DNA of 64,000 nucleotides from Lewinellaceae bacterium (GCA_020636405.1 JACJXW010000004.1:1860001-1924000); one strand, 5' to 3'. Positions 52,771 through 61,421 are shown, counted from the stretch's first letter. The notes: generated by a model not told the origin, from the letters alone. Numbers and translations are program-made.

Positions 52771-54087
52771 TTAAACCGTTCCTACCTTAATAGCGATGCG
52801 GTGGCAGGCGTTGTTGAGATAGCCCTTGGGGTTCCAGCCCGGAACCAGCATGGGTTGCATGTTTCCGTTGGCGTCGGTAGCGCGCACCCAAACTTCGTAG
52901 TAGCCTTTTCGGGGAAAAGTGGCTTCCGCCTGCCAGTGCTGCCAGGCGAAACGGTTGGCGGGGCGCTCCAGGCGGCAGAGCTGCCAGCTCCTTCCAAAAT
53001 CGATGGAATAGTGTACCGCCTTCACTTCGAGGTCTCCTGCCCAGGCATGCCCGCGGAGCGGAAGTCGTTGTCCTTCGCGGATCATGGCGCCGGTTTTGGG
53101 GTAGGTGATAAGCGATTTGACCGGCATGGATTCAATGATACACATATCTTCGTCGGCTGCCTTGGCGCCGGGCGCTACCGGGGAGCAGGGGACCCGATAG
53201 GACTGCCCGCCCATCTTCTCGCCGTCGTGCACTTTATTGCGGATGACGATGCGCTCCAGCCATTTGCCGGAACAGCTGGCAGGCCAGCCGCCTACAACCA
53301 GCCTCAACGGATAGCCGTTGAGCCAGGGCAGTGGCGCTCCGTTGAGGTCCCAGGCCAACAGCGTCTCCGCTTCCATGGCCTTGGCCATAGGTACTCCCCG
53401 TGAGATGGGGTCCTTGGAAGGGTCGCCGCTGGGGTGCGTATCTTTTCCATAATAACCGATGTAAACGGCGTCGCTCTTCAGCCCGACGGCCTGCAATACG
53501 TCGCGTAGCCGCACGCCGGTCCAGGCTGCACAGCCTACTGCACCGACAGACCATTGATTGCCTTTTGCCGGCGGGTTGAATTCTTTGCGGCCGTTGCCGC
53601 CGCATTCCAGGGCCATTTGTAAGGTGACGTTCTCAAAACGCCGCTTCAACTCTGGTAACGTAAAGGTTTGTTTCTGGCGCGCCGACTCTCCCTCAATGGT
53701 GAGCGTCCAGGTATCGGCATTGATCTTTTCCATTTCGGGAGGGATGCCGTTGTTGCGAACGAAAAAAAGGCTGGCCGGTGTCAGCTTGGGATCTAGCAGG
53801 TGCGCCGGCGTTTCCGCGTTGACGGGCCGGTCGTTGAGCACGATCAGTTCCGGATGTTTGCCGGGTAGCTGAAAGGGGGTATTGGAATAGGCCAGTGCCG
53901 CAGGGATCATCCCTTCCGGAAAATGTTCAGCGAATACCATCTCGCCGCCAAGGGCGAAACTCATGGCCGCGAGGGCGCTTTTTTGCAGAAAACCCCGCCT
54001 TGTGATGGGATGGGCGGTACGCCCCCAAAGCTTCCGGTCGGCCTCCGCCGGGCCCTGACTGTATAATTTGTGAATGCCTATCTTCAT
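52771..54087 (-). CDS. SorA-like sulfite:cytochrome c oxidoreductase (molybdopterin subunit)
   Basis: 438 residues. Twin-arginine signal ITRRGFLQKSA (30-31) directs folded export. The Mo-ligand cysteine is Cys162 in ALECGGNGRKEF, matching the CAGNRR motif of the sulfite oxidase family. A dimerisation (Mo-co_dimer) domain fills the C-terminal third. It oxidises sulfite or a similar substrate in the periplasm and passes electrons to the cytochrome encoded next. Substrate is inferred from family and partner. Confidence 0.88.
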   Translation of the reverse strand: MKIGIHKLYSQGPAEADRKLWGRTAHPITRRGFLQKSALAAMSFALGGEMVFAEHFPEGMIPAALAYSNTPFQLPGKHPELIVLNDRPVNAETPAHLLDPKLTPASLFFVRNNGIPPEMEKINADTWTLTIEGESARQKQTFTLPELKRRFENVTLQMALECGGNGRKEFNPPAKGNQWSVGAVGCAAWTGVRLRDVLQAVGLKSDAVYIGYYGKDTHPSGDPSKDPISRGVPMAKAMEAETLLAWDLNGAPLPWLNGYPLRLVVGGWPASCSGKWLERIVIRNKVHDGEKMGGQSYRVPCSPVAPGAKAADEDMCIIESMPVKSLITYPKTGAMIREGQRLPLRGHAWAGDLEVKAVHYSIDFGRSWQLCRLERPANRFAWQHWQAEATFPRKGYYEVWVRATDANGNMQPMLVPGWNPKGYLNNACHRIAIKVGTV

Positions 54088-54123
54088 GTGTTTTGTTTGA
54101 AAGTGTTTGTGGTGGAGGGTGTT

Positions 54124-54280
54124 GGACGTTTGGACGTTTGGACGTTTGGACGTTTGGACGTTCGCTTACAACCTCCCCACGTCCCCACCTTACAACGTCT
54201 GGATGTTTGGACGTTAGGACGTTCGCTTACAACCTCCCCACGTCCCCACCTTACAACGTCTGAACGTTTAGACGTCCTCA
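54124..54280. repeat. Minisatellite: GGACGTTT array plus 61-bp duplication
   Basis: Four to five copies of TGGACGTT(T) at 54123-54163 are followed by two near-identical 61-bp units (54156-54216, 54217-54277). Each contains CTTACAACCTCCCCACGTCC. It lies between the minus-strand DUF2892-like gene and the sulfite oxidoreductase start at 54087, so it sits in the upstream region of the latter. Confidence 0.85.
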
Positions 54281-54293
54281 GTTGCCTACTCCC

Positions 54294-54524
54294 TCACACC
54301 CGGCACCGTCCACCCGGGCACATTTGCCAGTCCAGCACGCCCTGCACCAGCAGAATGGCGCCCAGGGCAAAGACCGCCCATTCCTGCGAGAAAAAAAGAA
54401 AGTCGCTGAGACAGAAAATGCCGAAGGCCAGCTGCAACAGGCGTACGGTATGCCAGCGCTGGCGTTGCAGCCAGCTTGTTTTTCTCCGGGCCGGATTGGC
54501 GGTAGGCCCTGCTATTTTGACCAT
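54294..54524 (-). CDS. Small DUF2892/YgaP-like membrane protein
   Basis: 76 residues: a basic arm, two hydrophobic segments (about 29-44, 48-64) and a C-terminal CPGGRC pair of cysteines. The layout resembles DUF2892 proteins that sit by rhodanese or sulfur-oxidation genes, which fits the SorAB-like pair downstream on the same strand (about 200 bp, across the minisatellite). Confidence 0.65.
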   Translation of the reverse strand: MVKIAGPTANPARRKTSWLQRQRWHTVRLLQLAFGIFCLSDFLFFSQEWAVFALGAILLVQGVLDWQMCPGGRCRV

Positions 54525-54706
54525 GTTGTTGACTTATTATTTTTTCTTATTTCCCGATATGGTTACTTTCACCCATTCCGGCTTACCGGATACGAAAATA
54601 GGAAAAAAATTTCCCCTCCAAAGTGAGCCGGGTCACTTAAGGTAGGATTGGAGGCCGTCTTAGGGCCTGCTTTAAACCAGGTAAGCTGAAGAAAAAATAC
54701 AAGGAT

Positions 54707-55708
54707 ATGGCGACAAGCAAGACTCCCGTCCGGCCAAAGATCGTAGTACTGGACGGTTATACCCTTAACCCCGGCGACCTGAGCTGGGCCAAGCTGCGCG
54801 CACTGGGGCGAACCAGCATTTATGATCATTCTACTCCCGAAGAGATTCCCGTGCGGGCGCATGACGCGGATATCATTCTGGCCAACAAGGCGGTGGTCGA
54901 TGAAGGGCAGCTGGCCCGCATGCCGGCCCTGAAGTGCATCTGTGTGACAGCTTCCGGTTACAATAACATAGATGTGGAAAGGGCCGGGGCGCTTAATATT
55001 CCCGTATGCAACGCGGTGGGGTACGGCACCGACTCGGTTGCCCAGCATGTTTTTGCTCTGTTGCTGGAGTTGACGAACAAGGTACAGCTTCACCATCAAA
55101 GCGTGCAGGAAGGCCAATGGAGCCGCAACCGCGATTTCTGCTATACGCTGGGGTCCATTCCGGAACTGGCGGGCAAGGTAATGGGCATTTACGGGTTCGG
55201 CCGGATCGGGCAGCGGGTGGCCGATATCGCGCTGGCTTTTGGCATGGAAGTGCTTGCAACCCACCGGCATCCGGAACGCGACGCCCGCCCCGGTGTGTCT
55301 TTCGTGCCCCTGGAGGAATTATTTGAAAAGAGTGATGTTCTGTCTTTACACGCTCCCCTTACCGAAGAAAATGCCGGCATAGTTAACGACAGACTGCTGG
55401 GGAGCATGAAACCAACGGCCTATTTGATCAATACCGGTAGAGGCGGGCTCATCGATGAAGCGGCCCTGAAGCTGGCCCTGCAAAGTGCCCGTTTGGCCGG
55501 CGCCGCCCTCGACGTCCTCACTGAGGAACCGCCCCGCGGCGGCAACACGCTTTTCGATGCCCCCAATTGCATCATCACCCCTCATATGGCATGGGCTACC
55601 CGGGAAGCCCGCCAGCGCTTACTGGATATTACGGTCGAAAATGTGCAGGCTTATCTGCGGGGAGAGCCGAGGAATGTAGTCAATACCTTTTACCTGACTT
55701 CCTCTTAG
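54707..55708 (+). CDS. D-2-hydroxyacid dehydrogenase
   Basis: 333 residues. NAD-binding motif GIYGFGRIGQRVAD, catalytic Arg in NTGRGGLIDE, Glu in TEEPPRG and His in CIITPHMAWATREARQ, the usual triad. The substrate may be hydroxypyruvate/glycerate or another 2-oxoacid. Ribosome site AAGGAT lies close before the ATG. Ends in a shared hairpin with the convergent BON/LysM gene. Confidence 0.92.
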   Translation: MATSKTPVRPKIVVLDGYTLNPGDLSWAKLRALGRTSIYDHSTPEEIPVRAHDADIILANKAVVDEGQLARMPALKCICVTASGYNNIDVERAGALNIPVCNAVGYGTDSVAQHVFALLLELTNKVQLHHQSVQEGQWSRNRDFCYTLGSIPELAGKVMGIYGFGRIGQRVADIALAFGMEVLATHRHPERDARPGVSFVPLEELFEKSDVLSLHAPLTEENAGIVNDRLLGSMKPTAYLINTGRGGLIDEAALKLALQSARLAGAALDVLTEEPPRGGNTLFDAPNCIITPHMAWATREARQRLLDITVENVQAYLRGEPRNVVNTFYLTSS

Positions 55709-55768
55709 GAGAAGGGGGCGGCCGTGCATTCCAATTGAATGCAAATTCCGGATTCGGAAGGAAACGAA

Positions 55769-55833
55769 GGGTTGGGTTGAATAGGTTGATTAGGGTTGCT
55801 TCACCCAATCCACCTATTCAACCCAATCAACCC
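55769..55833. terminator. Long imperfect hairpin between convergent genes
   Basis: GGGTTGGGTTGAATAGGTT (55769-55787) pairs imperfectly with CCACCTATTCAACCCAATC (55810 onward) of the other arm. It sits between the stop of the dehydrogenase (55708) and that of the BON/LysM gene (55835), so it can act on both strands. No long T-run is seen. Confidence 0.55.
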
Positions 55834-55834
55834 A

Positions 55835-56335
55835 TTAATCCCCCAGCGGCGGAATGCGCAGTACCTGCCCTGGGTAGATGAGGTCGGGGTCTTTGAGCAT
55901 GGGCTTGTTGGCCTCGAAGATCACCGGGTATTTCATGGCATTACCATAAAATTGCTTGGCTATTTTGGATAGCGAGTCCCCCTTTTTTACTTCGTAGAAC
56001 TGGGCTTCCGGCTCCGGTTCCGGGGCGGAGACGGCCAGGCGGTCGTCTACTGCCGCAATTCCTGTGACATTGCCAAGTGCCAGGATGACCTTCTCGCGTT
56101 CTGCCTGTGAGGCAACTTCACCGTGTACGATGACCGTATCTTCCTGCAACTCGACCTGTAGGCCTTTTACGTTCAACCCCAGGCCTTCCACGGCGCTTTT
56201 CAGCAGAGCGGCTTTCTGGCGGGCGAGAGCGTCTCCGGCCGCTTTGCTTGTAGTTTCAGTGGTTTTCGGTGCGGCGGCCTCTTCTTTGGAGAAGAGTTTG
56301 GCGCCGGCATTCTTTAGAAATGAAAAAAGTCCCAT
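55835..56335 (-). CDS. BON-LysM protein (Kbp/YgaU-like)
   Basis: 166 residues. N-terminal helical segment (1-40), BON domain (about 45-102, LQEDTVIVHGEVASQAEREKV) and LysM domain (113-162, YEVKKGDSLSKIAKQFYGNAMKYP). Same domain order as E. coli Kbp (YgaU), a cytoplasmic K+-binding protein; no signal peptide is seen here either. A K+-related role is inferred from that homology. Confidence 0.88.
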   Translation of the reverse strand: MGLFSFLKNAGAKLFSKEEAAAPKTTETTSKAAGDALARQKAALLKSAVEGLGLNVKGLQVELQEDTVIVHGEVASQAEREKVILALGNVTGIAAVDDRLAVSAPEPEPEAQFYEVKKGDSLSKIAKQFYGNAMKYPVIFEANKPMLKDPDLIYPGQVLRIPPLGD

Positions 56336-56620
56336 TGTTTGTTATTTAATGAACGAATCGCTATATTTAAAAGTAAACATCGCCGCGGGATAAAAATTAT
56401 ACGGCGAAGAATTGTCACAAATTGCTGATTTTTTCCAAGAATTTGTGACGATTTATAAACTTTCCAAAGGCCTTGCGGTAAATGGAATGGTAATTTGGCC
56501 ACTGGTTGTCAGGTGTTCTGACGCCAGTCTTTAAATAAAGTCACCGTTACAATATTATTGTCCGTAAGGCGATTGTTGGGTCTCATAATGTCACTTTTTT
56601 TGCACTTAGCCCTGAAAAAA

Positions 56621-56653
56621 TTTGGAAGGTTGCAACAATTTATATTACTTTTG
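56621..56653 (+). promoter_or_regulatory. Bacteroidota-type promoter (TTTG ... TACTTTTG)
   Basis: A -33 TTTG (56621-56624) and a -7 TACTTTTG (56646-56653) match the Bacteroidota consensus, with 21 bp between them. Transcription should start near 56660. Only a short stretch and a terminator follow, so it drives the small RNA rather than a protein gene. The rest of the gene-free 56336-56733 stretch shows nothing else clear. Confidence 0.7.
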
Positions 56654-56659
56654 AGCACT

Positions 56660-56735
56660 ACCAATAATTTTCTTCACTCTATCAGAGAGAGCGCGTTAGT
56701 GAGAGGCCCCAACATCCTCTGTTGGGGCTTTTTTT
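56660..56735 (+). ncRNA. Candidate small RNA, about 76 nt
   Basis: A good promoter (56621-56653) is followed within 55 bp by a strong terminator with no reading frame or ribosome site between them. Besides the terminator stem, the body contains CTCT.../...AGAG pairing (about 56685-56704). It lies between the BON/LysM gene and the 3' end of the PAS kinase, antisense to that gene's last bases only. The start is inferred from the -7 box. Confidence 0.55.
56706..56735 (+). terminator. Rho-independent terminator
   Basis: Perfect 9-bp stem GCCCCAACA (56706-56714) / TGTTGGGGC (56720-56728) with a 5-nt loop, followed by seven T. Active on the plus strand; on the minus strand there is no T-run, so it does not end the PAS kinase transcript. 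Confidence 0.9.
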
Positions 56736-58794
56736 ATTGATCCTGCCAGGTGAGTTCTACAAAGAACGTCGTCCCTTTTCCTTCTTCGCTTTCGAACCGG
56801 ATCGTTCCTCCCAGCAGGTCGGTGTAACGTTTGACGATATTCAGCCCAAGGCCAGTGCCTTGTATATTGACCGAGTTGGCCGCCCGGAAGAAGCGGGTGA
56901 ACAGGTGTTTCTGGTCTTCCCTGGGAATACCGATGCCTTCGTCCCGGATGACGGCATCGATGCGCCGGCCATCCTGTGCCAGTTGGAAGTACACCGTACT
57001 GTTTTCTGCGGAGTACTTGATGGCATTAGACAGGAGGTTGATAAAAATGTTCTTGAGGATCTTTTTATCGAGGACTACTTCAGCCTGGCCGCTGGCGCAA
57101 TCGGTAAGGATCTTTTGGCCGGGTTTGAGCAGGCTGTGCATCTCTTCGACGACTTCTTCCACGAGGCCGCTAAGGGTAAACCGCACCGGGTTGACCTGTA
57201 TCTTGCCCTCTTCCAGTTTACTGAGGGAGAGGAAGTCCCCCAGAATACCGGTCAGGTTGGTCACGGCGGACTGGATGCGGCGCAGGTGTTTGTCTCGTTT
57301 TTCCTGCTGCTCACTTTGAGTGTACAGCCCGAGCAGTTCGGCGGAGGATGCGATGGTGGTCAGGGGAGTACGGAACTCATGAGAGGCCATAGATACGAAT
57401 CGGGACTTCAGTTCGCTGAGCTCTTTTTCCTTTTCCAGGGACCGCCGCAGTTCTTCCTGGTTTTGGCGCAGGGCGGCCTCGGCAGCTTTGCGTTCTTTGA
57501 TCTCTCTTTCCAGTTTGATGTTGGACTGCAGCAGCTTGTTGACCACTTCGGTCAGCTTTTCGGTGCGTTCTTCGACCTTCTGTTCCAGTTCTTTGTTCAG
57601 GTGCAGTATGCGGGCCTCGGCGCGTTTCTGTTCGGTAAGGTCGTGGATCACCCCGGCAAAAAGTATCTTGCCCTCGAGTTCTACCCGGCTGACGCCCAGT
57701 TTAAAGGGGAAGCGGCCTCCATCTTTGCGGAGCCCTTCTACTTCTCTTCCGACGCCGATGATCTTACCCATTCCGGTATGCAGGTAATTGGAGAGGTAGC
57801 CGTCGTGCTGTTTTTGATGAGGAGCAGGCATGAGAATGCTCACATTTTGCCCCTGCATCTCTTCCTTTTCATACCCGAACAATCCCGACGCAGCCTGATT
57901 GGCCATCTGTATTATACCCCGCTCGTCAATGATGATGATGCCGTCGACAGCGGTATTGATGACTGCTTCCAGGGTTTTCTGGCTTTGTTCCAGTTCCAGG
58001 GTAGTTTTCCTTTTTTGGGTTACGTCCTGGAAAAGCAGCAGGATGAGGGACTCATTGAGGGCGGGGATCAGTGCGGTGGTTACCTGGAGGGAGAGTGGGG
58101 GGGCTCCTGCCCGGGTTACCTCGATGTTGAATTCACTGCGTTTTTCCCGGGAAAACCTGGATAATTGTTGTTCCAGTTTTTCAAAGGTTTGAGGTGTTTG
58201 AGGAGACGCGGAGAAAGGTCCGTTAAGGATGAACTCCTCTTCGGTTTTTGCTCCGAAAAGGCGCAGCAACTCACGGTTACAGGCAACCGGTTTATTTTGG
58301 GCCAGGTTGTAGACCAGGATGCCAACGGGCATCCATTCAAACATGTGTGTGTACAGTTCCAGGCTTTGGGCGATGGAAGATTCCCGGTGGAGCAGCAAGT
58401 AATGAATGAGCCTGCCTTCTTCTTCTTTCCCTTGCCGGATGGTATAAGATACCGAGATCTCTTTCTTGTCTTTGCGGAGGGCAACGGCCTGTCCCTGAAG
58501 GGGCTCTCCCTGGCCGGGGGCAGGCAGTTCCAGGCCGGGCAGTATACTTTGGATGGACATACCTGGTAGTTGGGCCGGGTTGTATCCTAGCAAGCTTGCT
58601 ACGTTATGGTCGGCAGACAGCAGGCTGCCATCTTCCTGGATAGCCAGGACTCCATTGATGTGGGTGTTGAGAAAATGTTCGAAATCAAACCCTTTTTCCA
58701 GCAAATCGATCATCTCGGCAGACGGTTTCATAAAATTGTGCTGTAAAATAACCCTTGGCTGATAAAACTCAGAGCCTTCTTTGATAAATATCAT
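56734..58794 (-). CDS. Soluble multi-PAS sensor histidine kinase with FixL-like PAS
   Basis: 686 residues, no membrane helix. Three PAS domains (about 38-140, 145-262, 272-390), a coiled coil (395-465), HisKA with VSMASHEFRTPLTTI (His472) and HATPase_c (LSNAIKYSAENS, DEGIGIP, GTGLGLNIVKRY). The third PAS resembles the haem PAS of FixL: MPAPHQKQHDGYLSNY holds His330 at the place of the haem ligand and IIGVGREVEG holds Arg350 at the place of the O2-sensing arginine. It may sense O2 or redox state. No adjacent response regulator. Start at 58794 or Met22 (58731). Confidence 0.88.
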   Translation of the reverse strand: MIFIKEGSEFYQPRVILQHNFMKPSAEMIDLLEKGFDFEHFLNTHINGVLAIQEDGSLLSADHNVASLLGYNPAQLPGMSIQSILPGLELPAPGQGEPLQGQAVALRKDKKEISVSYTIRQGKEEEGRLIHYLLLHRESSIAQSLELYTHMFEWMPVGILVYNLAQNKPVACNRELLRLFGAKTEEEFILNGPFSASPQTPQTFEKLEQQLSRFSREKRSEFNIEVTRAGAPPLSLQVTTALIPALNESLILLLFQDVTQKRKTTLELEQSQKTLEAVINTAVDGIIIIDERGIIQMANQAASGLFGYEKEEMQGQNVSILMPAPHQKQHDGYLSNYLHTGMGKIIGVGREVEGLRKDGGRFPFKLGVSRVELEGKILFAGVIHDLTEQKRAEARILHLNKELEQKVEERTEKLTEVVNKLLQSNIKLEREIKERKAAEAALRQNQEELRRSLEKEKELSELKSRFVSMASHEFRTPLTTIASSAELLGLYTQSEQQEKRDKHLRRIQSAVTNLTGILGDFLSLSKLEEGKIQVNPVRFTLSGLVEEVVEEMHSLLKPGQKILTDCASGQAEVVLDKKILKNIFINLLSNAIKYSAENSTVYFQLAQDGRRIDAVIRDEGIGIPREDQKHLFTRFFRAANSVNIQGTGLGLNIVKRYTDLLGGTIRFESEEGKGTTFFVELTWQDQ

Positions 58795-58848
58795 TTATTT
58801 GTTGCCTCAAAATGGTGCACTTTGCGTCAACGTATAAACCAAATTACC

Positions 58849-59103
58849 ATGATCAGGATCCAAGTACTAGGGCTGGGCAACAGCCAGCATCGGAAACTGA
58901 GCAGCAACCTGCGGTCGGCGTTAGAGAGCGTTGGCCTACCTGCCGAAGTGGAGCAGGTAACCGAGGTAGACGATATCCTGCGGTATAAAGTTAGCTCTAT
59001 TCCGGCTATTTTGTTAGAAGGGCAGGTCGTTTTTGAGAACGGCCACATGCCCAGTATTGAGGAGTTGCGCGAAATTCTCTCTGTTGTCGCTTCTGCCAGC
59101 TGA
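58849..59103 (+). CDS. Thioredoxin-fold protein lacking cysteines
   Basis: 84 residues from the ATG at 58849. The pattern MIRIQVLGLGNSQHRKLSSNL, then EVEQVTEVDDILRYKVSSIPAILL, then GQVVFENGHMPSIEELREIL is that of small thioredoxin-like proteins (thioredoxin_3). The cis-proline region (SSIPAILL) is kept, but the usual CxxC is replaced by NSQH and the protein has no cysteine at all. So it cannot do thiol redox chemistry; a binding role is more likely. Divergent from the PAS kinase. Confidence 0.75.
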   Translation: MIRIQVLGLGNSQHRKLSSNLRSALESVGLPAEVEQVTEVDDILRYKVSSIPAILLEGQVVFENGHMPSIEELREILSVVASAS

Positions 59104-59184
59104 CATTCCAAACGTTCGAGGTTCAAAGGTTCAAGGTAATGGGCCCTGAACACTGAACTTCGAACACCGAATCTTCCTTCACGG

Positions 59185-60588
59185 CTAATATCCCAGGATT
59201 TTCATCATTTCCTCCGCCGATTGTGCCGGTTGATAGAGTTTATCAACAATATTGCCCTGAGCATTTTTGTAGATGATCACGTGCTTGGGCGATGGGATGA
59301 GGCAATGCTTGATCCCCCCGTAGCCGCTGATAGCGTCCTGATAGGCTCCGGTGTGGAAAAATCCGAGATAAAGCGGTTCAGGGTCAGTGGAATTGTAAGC
59401 CGGAAGGTAAACCTGGCTTTCGTGAACCTCTGAATTATAGTAATCGGAGTTGTCACAGCTCAGCCCACCGATATTGGCCCGTCTGTACTCATTGTACCAT
59501 TTATTGATCGGCAGGAGGATGAAGCGTTCACCGATGCCCCAGGTATCCGGCAGGGTCGTCATCAGGGAGTTGTCGATCATATACCACAACTCAGCGTCAT
59601 TTTGCAGCTTTTGCCCCAGCACCGAAAAGATGGTGGCGCCGCTTTCTCCAACAGTGTACTTGCCGAACTCGGTAAAGATATCCGGCTCGGGGATCTCCTC
59701 CTCCTCACAAGACTGCATGATGAGGCTGACGATCTCCTTGACCATATACTTGTAATCGAACTCGAAACCCAGTGAGTTGCGAATGGGCATACCGCCACCA
59801 ATATTAATGGCCTTGAGGTCTTCGCTCTGGCGTTTGAGCTCGGAGTACACTTTAATGGCCTTTTTCAGTTCTCCCCAGTAATAGAGGGAATCCTTAATGC
59901 CGGTATCCACAAAAAAGTGGAGCATCTTGAGCTGAAACTTGGGATTGTCCTTGATCCGCTCTTTGAAGAACGGCACCACATCAGCATTGCGGATACCAAG
60001 GCGCGAGGTATAGAATTCGAAGTTGGGTTCTTCCTCGGTGGCTACCCGGATACCGACCTTGCACTTGCCCTTGACGTACTTTTCATAATAGTCGATCTCT
60101 CCCATATTGTCAAGGACAGGCACAACATTTTCAAAACCGTCGTTGATAAGGGCGACGATCTTCTCCAGATAGTCGGGTGTTTTAAACCCGTTGCAGACGA
60201 TGATGGTCTCTTCATCCAGCTTGCCTTTCTTGTGAAGGCGGCGAATGAGGTCGATATCAAAGGCTGAAGAGGTTTCCAGATGGACGTTGTGCCGCAGTAC
60301 TTCGTTGAGCACGTAGCTGAAGTGACAGCTTTTGGTGCAGTAGCAATAGAAGTATTTGCCCTTGTACCCCATAGATTTCATGGCCCGGGTAAACATGTTC
60401 CGGGCCTTTTTGATCTGTGAGCCTATCTTGGGCAGATAAGTAAGTTTCAGAGGAGTTCCGTATTTGCGGATCAGGTAGATAAGGGGTACACCGTTAAAAA
60501 CCAGGTACCCATCTTCAATGTCGAAGCCTTCCTGAGGGAAATAGAAGGTCTGGTCAATGAGATCAAAGTATCGGTTGGTAACTGCCAA
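59185..60588 (-). CDS. speA: Arginine decarboxylase, short Bacteroidota type
   Basis: 467 residues, against about 630-660 for classical SpeA. Fold type III PLP enzyme: Lys86 in YCYCTKSCHF binds PLP, the glycine-rich AINIGGGMP grips the phosphate, and GGLSCDNSDYY carries the catalytic Cys/Asp pair. It makes agmatine for polyamine synthesis. The start is a TTG at 60588: a stop lies five codons upstream and no in-frame ATG precedes residue 65, so TTG is forced. Related diamino-acid decarboxylases are an alternative. Confidence 0.88.
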   Translation of the reverse strand: MAVTNRYFDLIDQTFYFPQEGFDIEDGYLVFNGVPLIYLIRKYGTPLKLTYLPKIGSQIKKARNMFTRAMKSMGYKGKYFYCYCTKSCHFSYVLNEVLRHNVHLETSSAFDIDLIRRLHKKGKLDEETIIVCNGFKTPDYLEKIVALINDGFENVVPVLDNMGEIDYYEKYVKGKCKVGIRVATEEEPNFEFYTSRLGIRNADVVPFFKERIKDNPKFQLKMLHFFVDTGIKDSLYYWGELKKAIKVYSELKRQSEDLKAINIGGGMPIRNSLGFEFDYKYMVKEIVSLIMQSCEEEEIPEPDIFTEFGKYTVGESGATIFSVLGQKLQNDAELWYMIDNSLMTTLPDTWGIGERFILLPINKWYNEYRRANIGGLSCDNSDYYNSEVHESQVYLPAYNSTDPEPLYLGFFHTGAYQDAISGYGGIKHCLIPSPKHVIIYKNAQGNIVDKLYQPAQSAEEMMKILGY

Positions 60589-60727
60589 TTTGCCTATGTT
60601 TTAATATCTGGCCAGAATTAATGAACTTCAACGCACCGTAAGGGTAGCCCGTACCGGAGCGCTGCAAAAGTAGTTGGAAATTCTGAGAAATGCTCAACGT
60701 AAGGCAGCTATTTCTAAAGACTATATC

Positions 60728-60735
60728 TACCTTTG
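60728..60735 (+). promoter_or_regulatory. -7 promoter box TACCTTTG
   Basis: Exact match to the Bacteroidota TAnnTTTG consensus, 22 bp before the MazG-like start codon. No clear TTTG at -33. Confidence 0.5.
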
Positions 60736-60757
60736 TTCCTCCAAAAAAGACAGTACT

Positions 60758-61231
60758 ATGGAAAAACTGGATGCCCTCAACCAGGTTGCCGCATTTCACC
60801 GGACTTTCAAGCACCCGGTCGTGCCCCAGCCTGGTATCCCTTCTGAGCAGCGCTGCCGCCTGCGTGTGGCCTTGCTGGCCGAAGAACTCAAAGAACTGCA
60901 AAAGGCCATTGAAGACCGCGATATCGTCGAAGTGGCCGATGCGTTGTGTGACCTTCAGTATGTACTCTCCGGCGCTGTGCTCGAATTTGGCCTTGGCGAA
61001 AAGTTCAAAGCCCTCTTCGATGAAGTGCAACGCTCCAATATGAGCAAAGCCTGTTCTACACGCGAAGAAGCCGAAGCTACCATAAAATACTACCAGGAGG
61101 AAAAAGGCTTCGAAAGCTATATGCTCGAAGCCGACGGACACTGGCTCGTCTACCGCAAATCCGACAATAAGACCCTCAAATCCATCAACTACTCGCCGGC
61201 GAACCTGGAAAGGATACTGAAGGAAGGCTGA
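60758..61231 (+). CDS. MazG-like nucleotide pyrophosphohydrolase
   Basis: 157 residues from the ATG at 60758. The all-alpha NTP-PPase core shows LLAEELKELQKAIEDRDIVEVADALCDLQYVL, the EExxE ... ExxD metal-binding pattern of MazG/PRA-PH proteins. It probably removes pyrophosphate from a nucleotide, perhaps a non-canonical or damaged one. A C-terminal extension (about 115-157) is charged. Convergent neighbours are absent; a dispersed repeat follows its stop. Confidence 0.88.
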   Translation: MEKLDALNQVAAFHRTFKHPVVPQPGIPSEQRCRLRVALLAEELKELQKAIEDRDIVEVADALCDLQYVLSGAVLEFGLGEKFKALFDEVQRSNMSKACSTREEAEATIKYYQEEKGFESYMLEADGHWLVYRKSDNKTLKSINYSPANLERILKEG

Positions 61232-61235
61232 GGGA

Positions 61236-61350
61236 GGTGTGATGTGCGATGTGCGATGTGCGATTTTTTATGGGGCGCTCTGGTAGCAGCCCTTCCACCC
61301 GCCCTACATCGAAAATCAAACGTCACCAATCAAACATCAAAAATCAGAAG
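61236..61350. repeat. Dispersed copy of the 258-bp array element
   Basis: Starts with three GATGTGCGAT copies, then GGGGCGCTCTGGTAGCAGCCC and CATCGAAAATCAAACGTCACC, clearly the same as the first half of the units at 132-1094, but single and diverged. It lies between the MazG-like gene and the next outer-membrane gene, showing that the element is an intergenic repeat of the genome. Confidence 0.85.
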
Positions 61351-61378
61351 GCCGGCAGGGCATTCTTCCGCAAAAGCG

Positions 61379-61385
61379 TACTTTG
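61379..61385 (+). promoter_or_regulatory. Candidate -7 box TACTTTG
   Basis: One base short of the TAnnTTTG consensus, 36 bp before the start of the outer-membrane protein, directly after the dispersed repeat. Confidence 0.35.
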
Positions 61386-61421
61386 TTCAACGTCTTGACT
61401 CTTCACTACAATAAACCGGCT

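Noticed and set aside
56558..56740. 60-codon plus-strand frame across the small RNA
   Set aside because: It runs through a promoter box and a terminator and has no ribosome site or recognisable features.
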